64,000 nucleotides of DNA from Pollenia angustigena (Eukaryota > Arthropoda > Insecta > Diptera > Polleniidae), in NCBI GenBank assembly GCA_930367215.1, contig OV884056.1, forward strand, positions 227,903,127 to 227,967,126. The letters run 5' to 3'. This document shows positions 33,129 to 43,625 of the stretch, one piece after another. The notes beneath the pieces were generated by a model. That model was not told where the DNA came from. It saw only the letters and a program-made list of their open reading frames with translations, and did no database searches. The translations under genes were made by a program, and so were the position numbers. How positions within the stretch are numbered: position 1 is the stretch's first letter; each line of letters opens with the position of its first letter.

Positions 33129-33980
33129 GCCCTCCACCACAAGTGGTGAATGAGTTTGTCATTCCGTGTGAAACTTTTTTTATTATTAAACTTAAACCCC
33201 ATAAATATATATATTCTGATTTCTAGTTGATTAAGACATGTCCGACTGTCTGTCAGTCTGTTGAAACACGCTTGCTTTCAAATAACTTAAAAGAAAGAAC
33301 AATGTTGGTGTTAAATTGTTTCTAGTTATCCTAAGCAGATTGGGATTGAAATCCACCTATGAATCCAAATATGGAACTACAGCCCTAAAAATTTTGTTTC
33401 ATAATTCTAAGCAAGTGTTTGTTGCGAAATAATTGACCACAAAGTTTTGTGACGCACGTCACAAAAAGTGCAAGTAACTTCAAAGGTTGAAGTGTATTTT
33501 CCTAATTTTTAGAGATTTTTGCATCATAAGGTATACAAAAACTTGTTCGTTAAAGAAAGATGAATATAAGAGAATTCTGAAATCACTTAGTTGCAGTCAA
33601 AAAATTTTGTGATTTTTTGACAAAAGCCGTGAACCCTTTGTGACGCACGCCTCACAACGCACGCTACAGTTTTTCCAGTAGTATATTTTTATTATATTTT
33701 ATTTATTTTAGCGAAACAAACTATATTTTTATGAATTGCATTTTTTAAAATAATATATTATGATGAATCTGCTGCAAGTGGATCGGTCCATAATTTACGT
33801 AACACAACGAATAATGCTGTTGCAACAAATTTTGGTCAATCAGGGTGTGACGAGAAATCACACCGTCAGATTTCGTGAAGATTTGCCCATAATTTATTAT
33901 TTGTCCTTTATAAAGCCCACTCTTGAAGTTGTTAAGCTGTCGGTGTAGGGTATGAAAGATTCGGCACTGCCTAACTTGTT
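33129..33980 (+). mobile_element. Hairpin-ended DINE-like repeat, family M copy F (diverged)
   Basis: Begins CCCTCCACCACAAGTGGTG, includes GACATGTCCGACTGTCTGTC (mini-me-like) and ends GGTATGAAAGATTCGGCACT then GCCTAACTTGTT. The hairpin and central repeats are degraded, and only parts of a central unit remain. Older than copies A-E. Confidence 0.55.
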
Positions 33981-34740
33981 AAAAGTCTTTTTCTTTTAAA
34001 GGACTTTACAAGTTGCCCCTCATGTTACGCTTCTGTCCCCAATATTTGTATTCTAACAAATATTACGCAACAACAATATTTTCCAAATAAGAAACTCTTA
34101 TAATCGTGTAAGAAAAAATATTTGAACGATAACAACTACAAAGAATACTGCACTCAAATACGCACACTCAACTTATAAATTTTGATTAAAAAATTCAACG
34201 TTAGCAAACATACAATTTGTGTAATGGATCCTGCACATGTTACTTCCTTTTAAACTTGTTTCTGCAAAACAGAATTTTATGAAAACGCACATAATTTCGT
34301 GAATTTCAAAATAATTGATATATAAAGTATACACAATCTGATTAAAATGATATTCTTTCTTAAGTACACAACAACAACCGCAACATCAAAAAATTATTTA
34401 CAATGCAAGAGGACAACTAACAACCTAAATGCATTTATAGACTAACAAAAGGAAGGAAACACACGCATTGAACACAGTTAACATATTGTGGAGAAGTTAG
34501 TGGTACAGTGGAATGAGTGATACAAAAAGGACAGTTAAGAATAATAAAAAAATTAATAACAATTTGTAGTTCGGTCGGACGAATTCACTTGCTTGTAACG
34601 AACCCGAACTATGGCCGATATACTATAATCGAAACTGAACTTTTTTTATTGAAAAGAAAAGGTTTTAGCTTTTGTGATTTTTTTAATAAAAATAAAATTT
34701 TTAACGTATTTTGTATATGGACAACCCAGCTACGTTCACC
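33981..34740. other. No gene seen
   Basis: AT-rich sequence. Frames at 34517-34895 overlap each other and carry no recognisable domain. Confidence 0.4.
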
Positions 34741-35275
34741 AAATTTGGAAAAGTTTTTTTTCGATGTTCAAAAACATCGGTAAAACACGATACATCGATG
34801 TTATAAACTACTTTGCATTAATACTAACGGACTGCTCAAATTCTTCTTTGCTACTGAAAATCTTAAGACCAAACTATAATATGCATAAGCTATAATATAC
34901 AAAAAGCCTGTCAAATGAATTAAAAAACACATAAACAAAACCAAAAAAAAGGAAAATCCGATCAGTTTCGAACTTTGCTTAAGCAAATGATAGATTCATA
35001 AAACTGAACAGAAAGATTCTTAAATACAATCTGACACATACGATTAACATGTATTCGCACAGTTGCTTAATCACACTTGCTCATACACTTTTTTAAATTT
35101 TTAAATAAAGGCTTTAATTGAAAAAATAAAAATTGTAAAAATATTATAAAAAAAAATTTAAATAAATGAAAATATTAAATGGACGATGTCGATATCGTCC
35201 ATCAAAACATTGATGTTAACATCGATGCTTATGAACGATACATCGATGTTTTCCAAACATTGATGTATGTATTTT
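34741..35275. repeat. Possible TE bounded by ACATCGATGTT motif clusters
   Basis: Clusters of ACATCG/CGATGT motifs at 34760-34805 (including ACACGATACATCGATGTT) and 35178-35272 (including GAACGATACATCGATGTT) bracket an AT-rich 370-bp centre. Such iterated palindromes at both sides look like the subterminal repeats of a non-autonomous DNA transposon. True ends were not identified. Confidence 0.4.
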
Positions 35276-35589
35276 AGAATATTTTTTCTTTTCAGAAAAC
35301 CACAATTTTTTAGCTTAATTTTTAAAAAAAAAAAAGCTTTTTTGAAATGTGTACATAAAATTCCTTTTTATTTAGCAAATTTTTATAATTTTTTTTATAA
35401 AATTTCAACAGATTTTTAGCATATATATTTTTTGCTTAAATTTAGCATCTTTTTAGCAAAATTTAATATATTAAAAAATTTTAGGTTTTTATCTTAGCAG
35501 ATTTTTACCAAATGTTCTTCATTTTACGATTTAGCAGATTTTTTGAAGTTTTGCCATATTCTCATCAAACAGGTATGGCAATACTGGTC

Positions 35590-35720
35590 CCAAATTTGCA
35601 CAATTTTTCTCTTACCGTTCTCTAGATATAAATAAATCTATTTTTTGCTACGCTCACTTTTCCAATCTGTCTCACATTTTCGGATGTTGTATATTGGTAA
35701 CCAGGGAAACCAGAAATATG
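35590..35720 (-). repeat. Fragment of family H repeat
   Basis: CAAATTTGCACAATTTTTCT, CCGTTCTCTAGATATA and TTTTCGGATGTTGTATATTG match the sub-repeats of the element at 26508-27646. Just upstream GGCAATACTG (35576-35585) resembles a hAT right end. Confidence 0.5.
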
Positions 35721-35742
35721 CTCTAAAAAATGCGTTTTATTT

Positions 35743-37142
35743 TATACCCTCCACCACAATTAGTTGTGAAGAGGGTATATTCAGTTTGTCATTCCGTGTG
35801 AAACTTTTTTACTATTCATCTCAGACCCTATAAAGTATATATATTCTGGGTCCTTGAGTAATTTTAAGTCGATTTAGCCATGTCCGTCTGTCTGTCCGTC
35901 TGTCCGTCTGTTGAAAACACGCTCACTTTCGAAAAACTCAAAAGAAATCAACAAACTTGGTGTCAAATTGCTTGTAGTTATCCTAAGCAGTTTGGGATTG
36001 AAATTCAGCAAAATCGGTTCAATAGGATCTGAGCTATGAATCAAAATGTGGAACCACCACCTAAAAAAAATTGATAATTTTGTTACAAAAACTAACATAA
36101 ATGGTGGAAAAATGCACAGAATGATATAAGATTTCGCAAGAATTCGTTTTATTCAACTGGAAATCACGCTGTGAAATTTCGTGAAGATCCGTCAATAATT
36201 TACCCTAGGCCCCATATAAGCCCTACTCCCGGAAAACAGTATATTAAGCCTAAAACCCTAACTAACAATGCTATCATTACAAATTTTGGCAAGTCACAGT
36301 TACATAGGACTAGAAATTAAACTGTAAAGTTTCGTGAAGATCGGTCCATAATTTACCATAGGCCCCATATAAAACCTACTTCCGGAAAACAACTTAGTAC
36401 GCCTAAAAACGTAAAAAATAATGCTATCATAACAAAATTTGGTACATCAAAGTTTTATAGAACTAAAAATAAATCTTCGAAATTTCGTGAAGATTGGTTC
36501 ATAATTTACCATAGGCCCCATATAAACTTTACTTCCGGAAAACAACTTAGTACGCCTAAAAACGTAAAAAATAATGCTATCATAACAAAATTTGGTACAT
36601 CAAAGTTTTATATGACAAGAAATAAAACTGTGTAATTTCGTGACGATCGGTCCATAACTTACCTTGGGCTCCATATAAACCCTACTACCGGAAAACAGTT
36701 TTGTACGCCTAAAACCGTAAAAAATAATGCAATCATAACAAATTTTGGCCCGTCACAGTTTTATAGGACTATAAATGATACTGTGAAATTTCGGTACATA
36801 ATTTACCCTAGGCCCCATAGAAACCCTACTCCCGGAAAACAGTTCAGTACACCTAAAACCATAATTAATAATGCTATCATAACAGAAATTGGTACGTCAC
36901 AGTTTTAAAGGACTAGAAATTACGCTGTGAAATTTCGTGATGATCGGTCCATAATTTACCCTAGGCCCCATATAAACCCTTCTACCGGAAAACAGTTTGG
37001 TTTCCTTAAACCATAATTAATAGCAAATCGTCACAGTTTAAGATAATAATAACATCATACAGATATTACTCCTTAAACATTCGAACTGTCGGTGGAGGGT
37101 ATCAAAGATTCGGCACAGCCGAATATAGCACTCTAACTTGTT
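35743..37142 (+). mobile_element. Hairpin-ended DINE-like repeat, family M copy B, six central repeats
   Basis: Starts TATACCCTCCACCACAATTA, then TTGTCATTCCGTGTGAAAC, a TATATATATTCTGGG block, the core GTCGATTTAGCCATGTCC and (GTCY)n at 35881-35910. That block matches the mini-me arrangement (TA-rich block, core, GTCY repeat). Six central tandem repeats follow with GGCCCCATAT near 36208, 36361, 36513, 36666, 36811 and 36964 (period ~153). The 3' end is GATTCGGCACAGCCGAATAT hairpin plus ...CTCTAACTTGTT. Non-coding. Confidence 0.75.
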
Positions 37143-37168
37143 TTTATTAAATATGCAGCAAAAATTTT

Positions 37169-37542
37169 CAATATTTTTAATCAGGCTTAAGTTCATTAAA
37201 TTATTTTTATGAAGAAAGGAATTTTACACCATGAAAATTAAATAAAATTGTTATTGATAATCATTCATTCTTGACTGACCTGAGATTCGAACCCAGGCGG
37301 CTGGCCTGAGATTCGAACCCAGGCGGCTGGTTACCCTGACATGTTTCGATCGCTACCACTCGATCTCCTCAGAGGGTTTTGCCGTCTTACACTTGCAGCC
37401 GTCTTACACTCGCAGCCATTTTAATTAATGTTCATGGTGTAAAATTCCTTTCTTCATAAAAATAATTTAATGAATTAAAAATATTGAAAATTTGGATTAA
37501 AAACCATAAATAGTTCAACAAAATTACCACAATACTAATTAT
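37169..37542 (+). mobile_element. tRNA-derived SINE carrying an inverted copy of its body, 17-bp target duplication
   Basis: TATGCAGCAAAAATTTT at 37152-37168 and 37543-37559 flanks the insert. The right half ends ACCACAATACTAATT like the SINE at 15264. The left two thirds are in reverse orientation. On the minus strand they show an A-box-like GTGGTAGCGATCG (~37347-37360) and two B-box-like GGGTTCGAATCT copies (37283-37294, 37309-37320) within a 26-bp duplication, followed by the SINE body. The result is tRNA head, inverted body, then body again in plus orientation. Retroposition with an inversion event (twin-priming-like) would explain it. Confidence 0.7.
37283..37380 (-). repeat. tRNA-like head of the SINE (pol III A and B boxes)
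   Basis: On minus: GAGATCGAGTGGTAGCGATC (A-box region), then CAGCCGCCTGGGTTCGAATC (B-box), repeated once. Upstream on this strand (37380-37420) is a doublet of GGCTGCRAGTGTAAGAC. It is not a functional tRNA gene: no anticodon arm or paired acceptor stem can be drawn with confidence. Confidence 0.5.
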
Positions 37543-37648
37543 TATGCAGCAAAAATTTTAAAATATGCGCTCAAAATTGTCAAAAATATGCCCAAAAAAA
37601 TTCAAAAATTGCTCAATTAAAAACAAAATATTCAACATTTGCATTTAA

Positions 37649-38775
37649 AACAAGTTAGAGTGCTATATTCGGCTGTGCCGAATCTTTGATACCCTCCACC
37701 GACAGTTCGAATGTTTAAGGAGTAATATCTGTATGATGTTATTATAATCTTAAACTGTGACGATTTGTTATTAATTATGGTTTAAGGCAACCAAACTGTT
37801 TTCCGGTAGAAGGGTTTATATGGGGCCTAGGGTAAATTATGGACCGATCATCACGAAATTTCACAGCGTTATTTCTAGTCCTTTAAAACTGTGACGTACA
37901 AATTTCTGTTATGATAGCATTATTAATTATGGTTTTAGGTGTACTGAACTGTTTTCCGGGAGTAGGGTTTCTATGGGGCCTAGGGTAAATTATGTACCGA
38001 TCTTCACGAAATTTCACAGTATCATTTATAGTCCTATAAAACTGTGACGGGCCAAAATTTGTTATGATAGCATTATTTTTTACGGATTTAGGCGTACTAA
38101 ACTGTTTTCCGGGAGTAAGGTTTATATGGGGCCCAGGGTAAGCTATGGACCGATCTTCACGAAATTTCACAGTATCATTTATAGTCCTATAAAACTGTGA
38201 CGGGCCAAAATTTGTTATGATTGCATTATTTTTTACGGTTTTAGGCGTACTAAACTGTTTTCCGGGAGTAGGGTTTATATGGGGCCTAGGGTAAATTATT
38301 GACGGATCTTCACGAAATTTTACAGCGTGATTTCCAGTTGAATAAAACGAATTGTTGCGAAATCTTATATCATTCAGTGCATTTTTCCACCATTTATGTT
38401 AGTTTTTGTAACAAAATTATCAATTTTTTTTTAGTGGTGGTTCCACATTTTGATTCATAGCTCAGATCCTATTGAACCGATTTTGCTGAATTTCAATCCC
38501 AAACTGCTTAGGATAACTACAAGCAATTTGACACCAAGTTTGTTGATTTCTTTTGAGTTTTTCGAAAGTGAGCGTGTTTTCAACAGACGGACAGACGGAC
38601 AGACGGACAGACGGACAGACGGACAGACAGACGGACATGGCTAAATCGACTTAAAATTACTCAAGGACCCAGAATATATATACTTTATAGGGTCTGAGAT
38701 GAATAGTAAAAAAGTTTCACACGGAATGACAAACTGAATATACCCTCTTCACAACTAATTGTGGTGGAGGGTATA
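37649..38775 (-). mobile_element. Hairpin-ended DINE-like repeat, family M copy C, four central repeats
   Basis: Starts AACAAGTTAGAGTGCTATAT plus hairpin TTCGGCTGTGCCGAA. Four ~153-bp units have TATGGGGCCT/CC near 37822, 37974, 38127 and 38280. A long GACGGACA array at 38586-38635 sits next to the core and ATATATATACTTTATA. It ends TAATTGTGGTGGAGGGTATA. It lies head-to-head with copy B across the SINE, so the B-SINE-C block is a ~3-kb inverted arrangement. Confidence 0.75.
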
Positions 38776-40894
38776 AAAACAACACTAAAATTAAAATCGG
38801 GAAAGCCTAAACACCGTGTTATTTACTGACCATTTCGAAAAGAATTTAATTACTGCCTTAAGGTTTTTAAATGAAAATTTATATAAATTTAAGTTTATAG
38901 AAATTAAAGGCTCACTCAAATTTCTTTATTAACAATACTGTCATGCTCCTCTGGATCTTCTCAATATGGTGCTAAGACATGATTATTCTAAAGAAGATGT
39001 ACTTTTTTTGAATAATAATTTAGGGAATTGTTTTATAGCCAATTATAATAAAACTGTAACATGCGGCGCATTTTGGTAAAAGTTCGATGTTCGGGGAAGA
39101 TTATACAAAACGCTAAACAAAAATTTTCCCCGAACTCCAATAACGCACCCGAACGTTTGGTCAAACTTAATAATAATTTTTAGTCGCTAAATATTTTTAT
39201 TGAAGTCTTTTGATTTAAGATATGTAAATAATACAACAAACAAATAAAAAAATTTTGTATATATTTCTAATATAAAGATTATTCAGTTCCTTTTGAACTT
39301 CCTTTAACTTTTCTTTTCTCAAGCCCGAAATTCTTGTTTTTATTTTAAAACAACTTTTTCCTCAAAGTGCACTCAATTTTTGCTTCACTAAAGTTAATAG
39401 CACACTGTACAACACTACAGAATTTTGTGTACATACAGTGTCTTTTTCACTTTATTTCAAAGAAATTATAAGAAGGACAACTTTTAAGTCAATAAGGTTG
39501 TTCAGAAATTTTGAAAAAAATACCACTAATAAATTTATTGGTGAGCAAAGGACCTGTAATTTTGTGTTTCGTCCTCATTATTATTTTATTTTAAATAAAT
39601 TAGGCAAACATCTGTTACAAGAAATCATATCGACGAAGAAAAATAATGACAACAACAACAAAAAACAAATTTAAAAAATATGTATATGTATGTATGCTTG
39701 TACATATTTCACATCTTGTATCCATCTTAGTTTTCACTTAATTTTGCACTTCTTCCACTCCAGCATGTTGTTTCGTACTTAAAAGGACTTGTAATTTTCT
39801 AATTAAATTCAGTTACAAAAGTTTAGTGAGGAGGGAGGGAAAGTCAAACGTTCAAACTTTTGGTCGGAAAACTGCGATTGGTTTTCAAACATCAATAAAC
39901 TGAAATTGTTTTGGCGCATTGAAAATGTAAAATAATGCAAAAGAAAATGTAAGCATTAACATTTAGGGTGATCACAGGGTGGCCGAAAATATATTAATCT
40001 TATATTTTAAAGTTGTATTCTATTGGTTTTGTGAAGTTAATATAGGAAAAGTCATATAATTTAAATTTTGGATGCCCCTTCTGGATTAAAGTATAAAAAT
40101 TTGTTAGTCTTTCAAAAGCGATACCTTCAACTTGTACATAATGTTTAGTGGGATTCGATTGGTATAAAACATAATTTTTTAACAGGTATATTTTAAAGAC
40201 CTTAAATTTTTAGTCACGCTCATGCGCTCCCACGAAATTTTTTTTTTTTTTTTTTTTCTTTCATCACACACGCTCGTATATTCTTGCAAATAAAATATTT
40301 AGTCACGAGGAAAAATTTTAAACACTTTAAAATTTTTTGTTTACGTTTAAAATATACATTTGTTTTAAACAAGTTTTTATTTAAAAATTTGTTTTTCTAG
40401 TTCTAAATTAACCATTTTATTGAATTAAATAAACATGAAATTAAAAACGTATGATTCCCCATTTCTTCATCTTCGCTTTCAGAATATTGTAGCTCCCAGC
40501 CATCTCAGCTTTATTTCATTTTTTTAAACGTATATTTATTTTTTAGCCTGGGAGTTATTTCATAACGCGCAAATAAAGAAAGTCCCTAAAAAATTAAACA
40601 TGGGAGTTATACGTGGAGCTGTAGGAGTTATTTAATTTTATATTGGGGTTATTTCATTTTCAATTATTCGAAATTTATTTAAATTTGTTGACATTTTCCA
40701 CTTGTATTTGTAATTTTTTTTTTTGTAAATTAGATATGTAAATATTTAAGAAAAGTGGTTTTCAACAAGAACTTTGTTTTTTAATTGTGGCTACACCAAC
40801 AACATGATATTTTTGACATTTAGTTTTTTGATGTATGTATTCGTAATAGATGCATTGGCAATTGTTACAATGATTTCAGCTTTAGCTTGAAAAT
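38776..40894. other. No gene seen; one GC-rich hairpin and poly-T
   Basis: A 10-bp-stem hairpin GTTCGGGGAA ... TTCCCCGAAC lies at 39092-39140. Homopolymer T runs occur at ~40238-40258. Bases 40545-40680 contain GGGAGTTAT and GGGGTTATTTCATTTTC phrases related to the element at 61076. The remainder is AT-rich with no coding signal. Confidence 0.45.
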
Positions 40895-41110
40895 CGGGTT
40901 AAAATAATTAAAATCCACTCTGAAAATGGTGGTTCTGTTAAAGTTACATTACACACAGCCAATGAAACGATCAATGTATTGCAAACCAAATTTCCCGATC
41001 GCATAATTTCAGGAACATCAGCTGTTAAGTAGCCAGCCAAATCGTATGATTTAACACCACTGGATTGTTTCTTGTAGGGCTATGTTAAGAACAGAGTCTA
41101 TACAGAATAT
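40895..41110 (+). pseudogene. mariner transposase deletion derivative
   Basis: The frame reads RVKIIKIHSENGGSVK (N-terminal helix-turn-helix start) and passes directly into VTLHTANETINVLQTKFPDR, IISGTSAVK, stop, KSYDLTPLDCFL, stop, GYVKNRVYTE. The DLTPLD block carries the third catalytic acidic residue. Everything between the first helix and the second catalytic Asp is deleted, the same type of N-terminus-to-C-terminus fusion seen at 12470-12937 but with a different junction. Two in-frame stops. No clear TIRs were found. Confidence 0.7.
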
Positions 41111-41269
41111 TACATTTAAAACAGAACAGATTTTAGAATTTTTTTTTTTTTTTTTTTGCTTTAAAAGTAATTTTCTATGCGAACGTTAACGTTCGAAATC
41201 GATGAACGGGCTGACAGACTTATTTGGGTTGGAGTCGTTATGTACTCAAACTTAAAATACCGAATTAAG

Positions 41270-41345
41270 CTTTTTTGCATAGTCGGCCTACGGCCGGGTT
41301 CATACATTTTGTTCTCTATGGTATAACAAACACCGGTTTCGCTAA
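41270..41345. repeat. Fragment of the GC-rich palindrome family
   Basis: GCATAGTCGGCCTACGGCCG and TATGGTATAACAAACACCGG followed by TTTCGCTAA match the arms of the element at 61352-61653. About half of one arm is present. Confidence 0.55.
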
Positions 41346-43182
41346 ACTTTTTTTGTATAGAATCACTTTGTTGAATTAAATAGTATATGTGACGCGAAAA
41401 ATAGAAAGGGACCTAAGGGTTTTGACATTTTAAAGATTTAAATACGTGTATCTTTGGTGTACCATCACTGAGCGTGTTGGTATTGGTCTCATTTGAAAGC
41501 GACACATCTTAACCTTGTTGGTCAACCTTGAAACGCGCGTAGGTCGTCCATACCTCTTGTTTTGTGTAGTTGGTTTTTACTGTTCTCTTAACCTTACTGG
41601 TCCCTTTCTCTATGCGCTGTCACATAAAAAGAAAACCAGTTTAACAAATCATGTTTGAATTGGCTTAAAATCGTTCTAACCTTTTAATAGACTGTAAGCA
41701 TCCCTTAAATTATTTTACAACTGTTTTAATACACCCCAAATACTCCAACAAAAACTAAAAAACTAACAGATGGAAACCATATGCTTTGTTAATAAGTTGA
41801 TTGGTTCTGTTTGGTCTTATGACCGTCCAATGCTCTTTTCCTTTTGATAAAAAAAAGTTTATTTTAACTTTATTTGGTTGCTATTTTAATAAGCAAAAAA
41901 TTATTTTATAAATTGTATTCCTACAGGAATAAAAAAAGGAAAATCGTCAATTTAACAAGAGTATATAGCAAAACATTTTAAAGAAAACCTAAAAAAAACG
42001 AAACTATTAACCAAAAATATATTCAATTCTCTTAAAAACAAAGTCTGCTAACTTTTATTTCAGAAAAAATCAAATTAAATTTTAGGGATTATTTTATTAA
42101 GAGAAAAATCAAACATTAAGATTATCAACACGTTTTAAATTTATTTTAAAGAAGTTGAGAAACTTTGGATTAAAAATTATTCTATGATTCTGTTAAGTAT
42201 TTGATTTTCATTCTTTCAATATTCAAAATACGGGGGAAAATATAAAAATGTCTTTTAAGCTTTGGCAATATCTTCCAGGATCGTACCCCAACTCATGTAT
42301 AATATGTGGTTGTTAACCATTAACAATAGAACATTTTCAAGAGGCAGTTATAAATGTCCACAATACCAAGTGAAAATATAAACCGCGTCATAAAGCAAAC
42401 AACATATTTAGTATTGTCTGCTAACCACAAACAAAGCAAGCAACAAAAAAGACAAGCAAACGTGCAACCATAACAATAATATGAAAGTAACAATAAAAAA
42501 AAACGAATAAGTGAATAGATGGACGAGGCAATAAATGAATAAGCCAGTGAGTATGGTATTTAGCAAAAGTTGTGGTACGGGCGTTGCAAAAAATAAAAAG
42601 GAAACCATTGAAAACAAAAGCTGTAAAGAATACACTTACACATATTAATGCACAATAAATACTCCATGTGTCATATTCTACTGAATTGTGTAGTGATAAC
42701 AGAGAAATTGAATCTAACAATGGCAGACCGAATCAGGACAAAAAGACGGCAAATGTCATTAAAAAAGGATTTTAACAATGAATAAATATAATTTGAAAGC
42801 TACAATAACAAAAAACCACAAAAGCAATAATAACAATAACATAAACTAGAAAAACGAAAGGAAAATAACTCATAATTCATGTTCTATATGGCGTAAATGG
42901 TGAAAATAAACAACAAATGTATGTATTTCGATAAGCAATTAAGGAACAGTAATCTCAATCGTATTTGAAAAGGCGTACGATATGTAAGATGCAGTTTTGT
43001 GTGTGCTTAAGAGAGTAACATAGAGTAACTCTTATTATTGTTTACAATTACACCCTCCCATTAATGCAATAATAACAAAACATGACTTAAATGGAGCCAG
43101 GTAAAAAAACATAAATTTCAATAAAGCAGCAAAATTCGTTTTAGTGTTTACAGTGAATTTCAGAAGACTGATTAAAATGGAA
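41346..43182. other. No gene seen; host-like intron/intergenic sequence
   Basis: AACAATAA- and ACAAACAA-rich sequence, as often seen in insect introns. The overlapping minus-strand frames at 42408-42720 (Leu/Phe-rich) arise from reverse-complemented A-rich DNA. Nothing else is recognised. Confidence 0.45.
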
Positions 43183-43625
43183 TCTGTTTTCCGGGAGTAG
43201 GGTTTATATGGGGCCTATTGTAAACTATGGAAGGATCTTCAAGAAATTTTACAGCGTGACTTCCACGAACTTTTGCAAAATCTTATATCATTCCGAGCTT
43301 TGTTGGTTATGTTAATTTTTGTAACAAAATTATCAATTTTTTAAGGTGGTGATTCCACATTTTGATTCATAGCTCTGATCCTACTGAACCGATTTTGCTG
43401 GATTTCAATCCCAAACTGCTTAGGATAACAACAAGTAATTTGACATTAAGGTTGTTAATTTCTTTTGAGTTTTTCGAAAGTGAGCGTGTGTTCAACAGAA
43501 AGACAGACGGACATGGCGAAATCGACTTAGAATTACTCAAGGAGCCAGACTATATATTCATTATGGGGCCTGAGATGAATATTAAAAAAGTTTTTTCACA
43601 ATTAATTGTGGTGGATGGTTTAATA
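43183..43625 (-). mobile_element. Hairpin-ended DINE-like repeat, family M copy D, truncated
   Basis: Starts inside a central repeat (CTGTTTTCCGGGAGTAGGGT), keeps the core and a short AGAAAGACAGACGGACATGG, and ends TTAATTGTGGTGGATGG. The hairpin end is missing. Confidence 0.65.

Noticed and set aside
37279..37380. Possible tRNA gene on minus
   Set aside because: A and B boxes are present, but the B box is duplicated, no acceptor or anticodon stem folds, and the segment is flanked by 17-bp duplications: a SINE head.
37883..38170. 95-codon minus frame with repeating 'KFREDR' phrases
   Set aside because: Direct product of the 153-bp central tandem repeats; similar frames appear in every copy with different frame breaks.
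40238..41160. Poly-T runs as retrotransposon tails
   Set aside because: No LINE or SINE body with duplications could be found next to either run.
42408..42720. Leu/Phe/Cys-rich minus frames that look like membrane proteins
   Set aside because: Complement of AACAATAA-rich intron-like DNA, overlapping in two frames, no start context or conserved motif.
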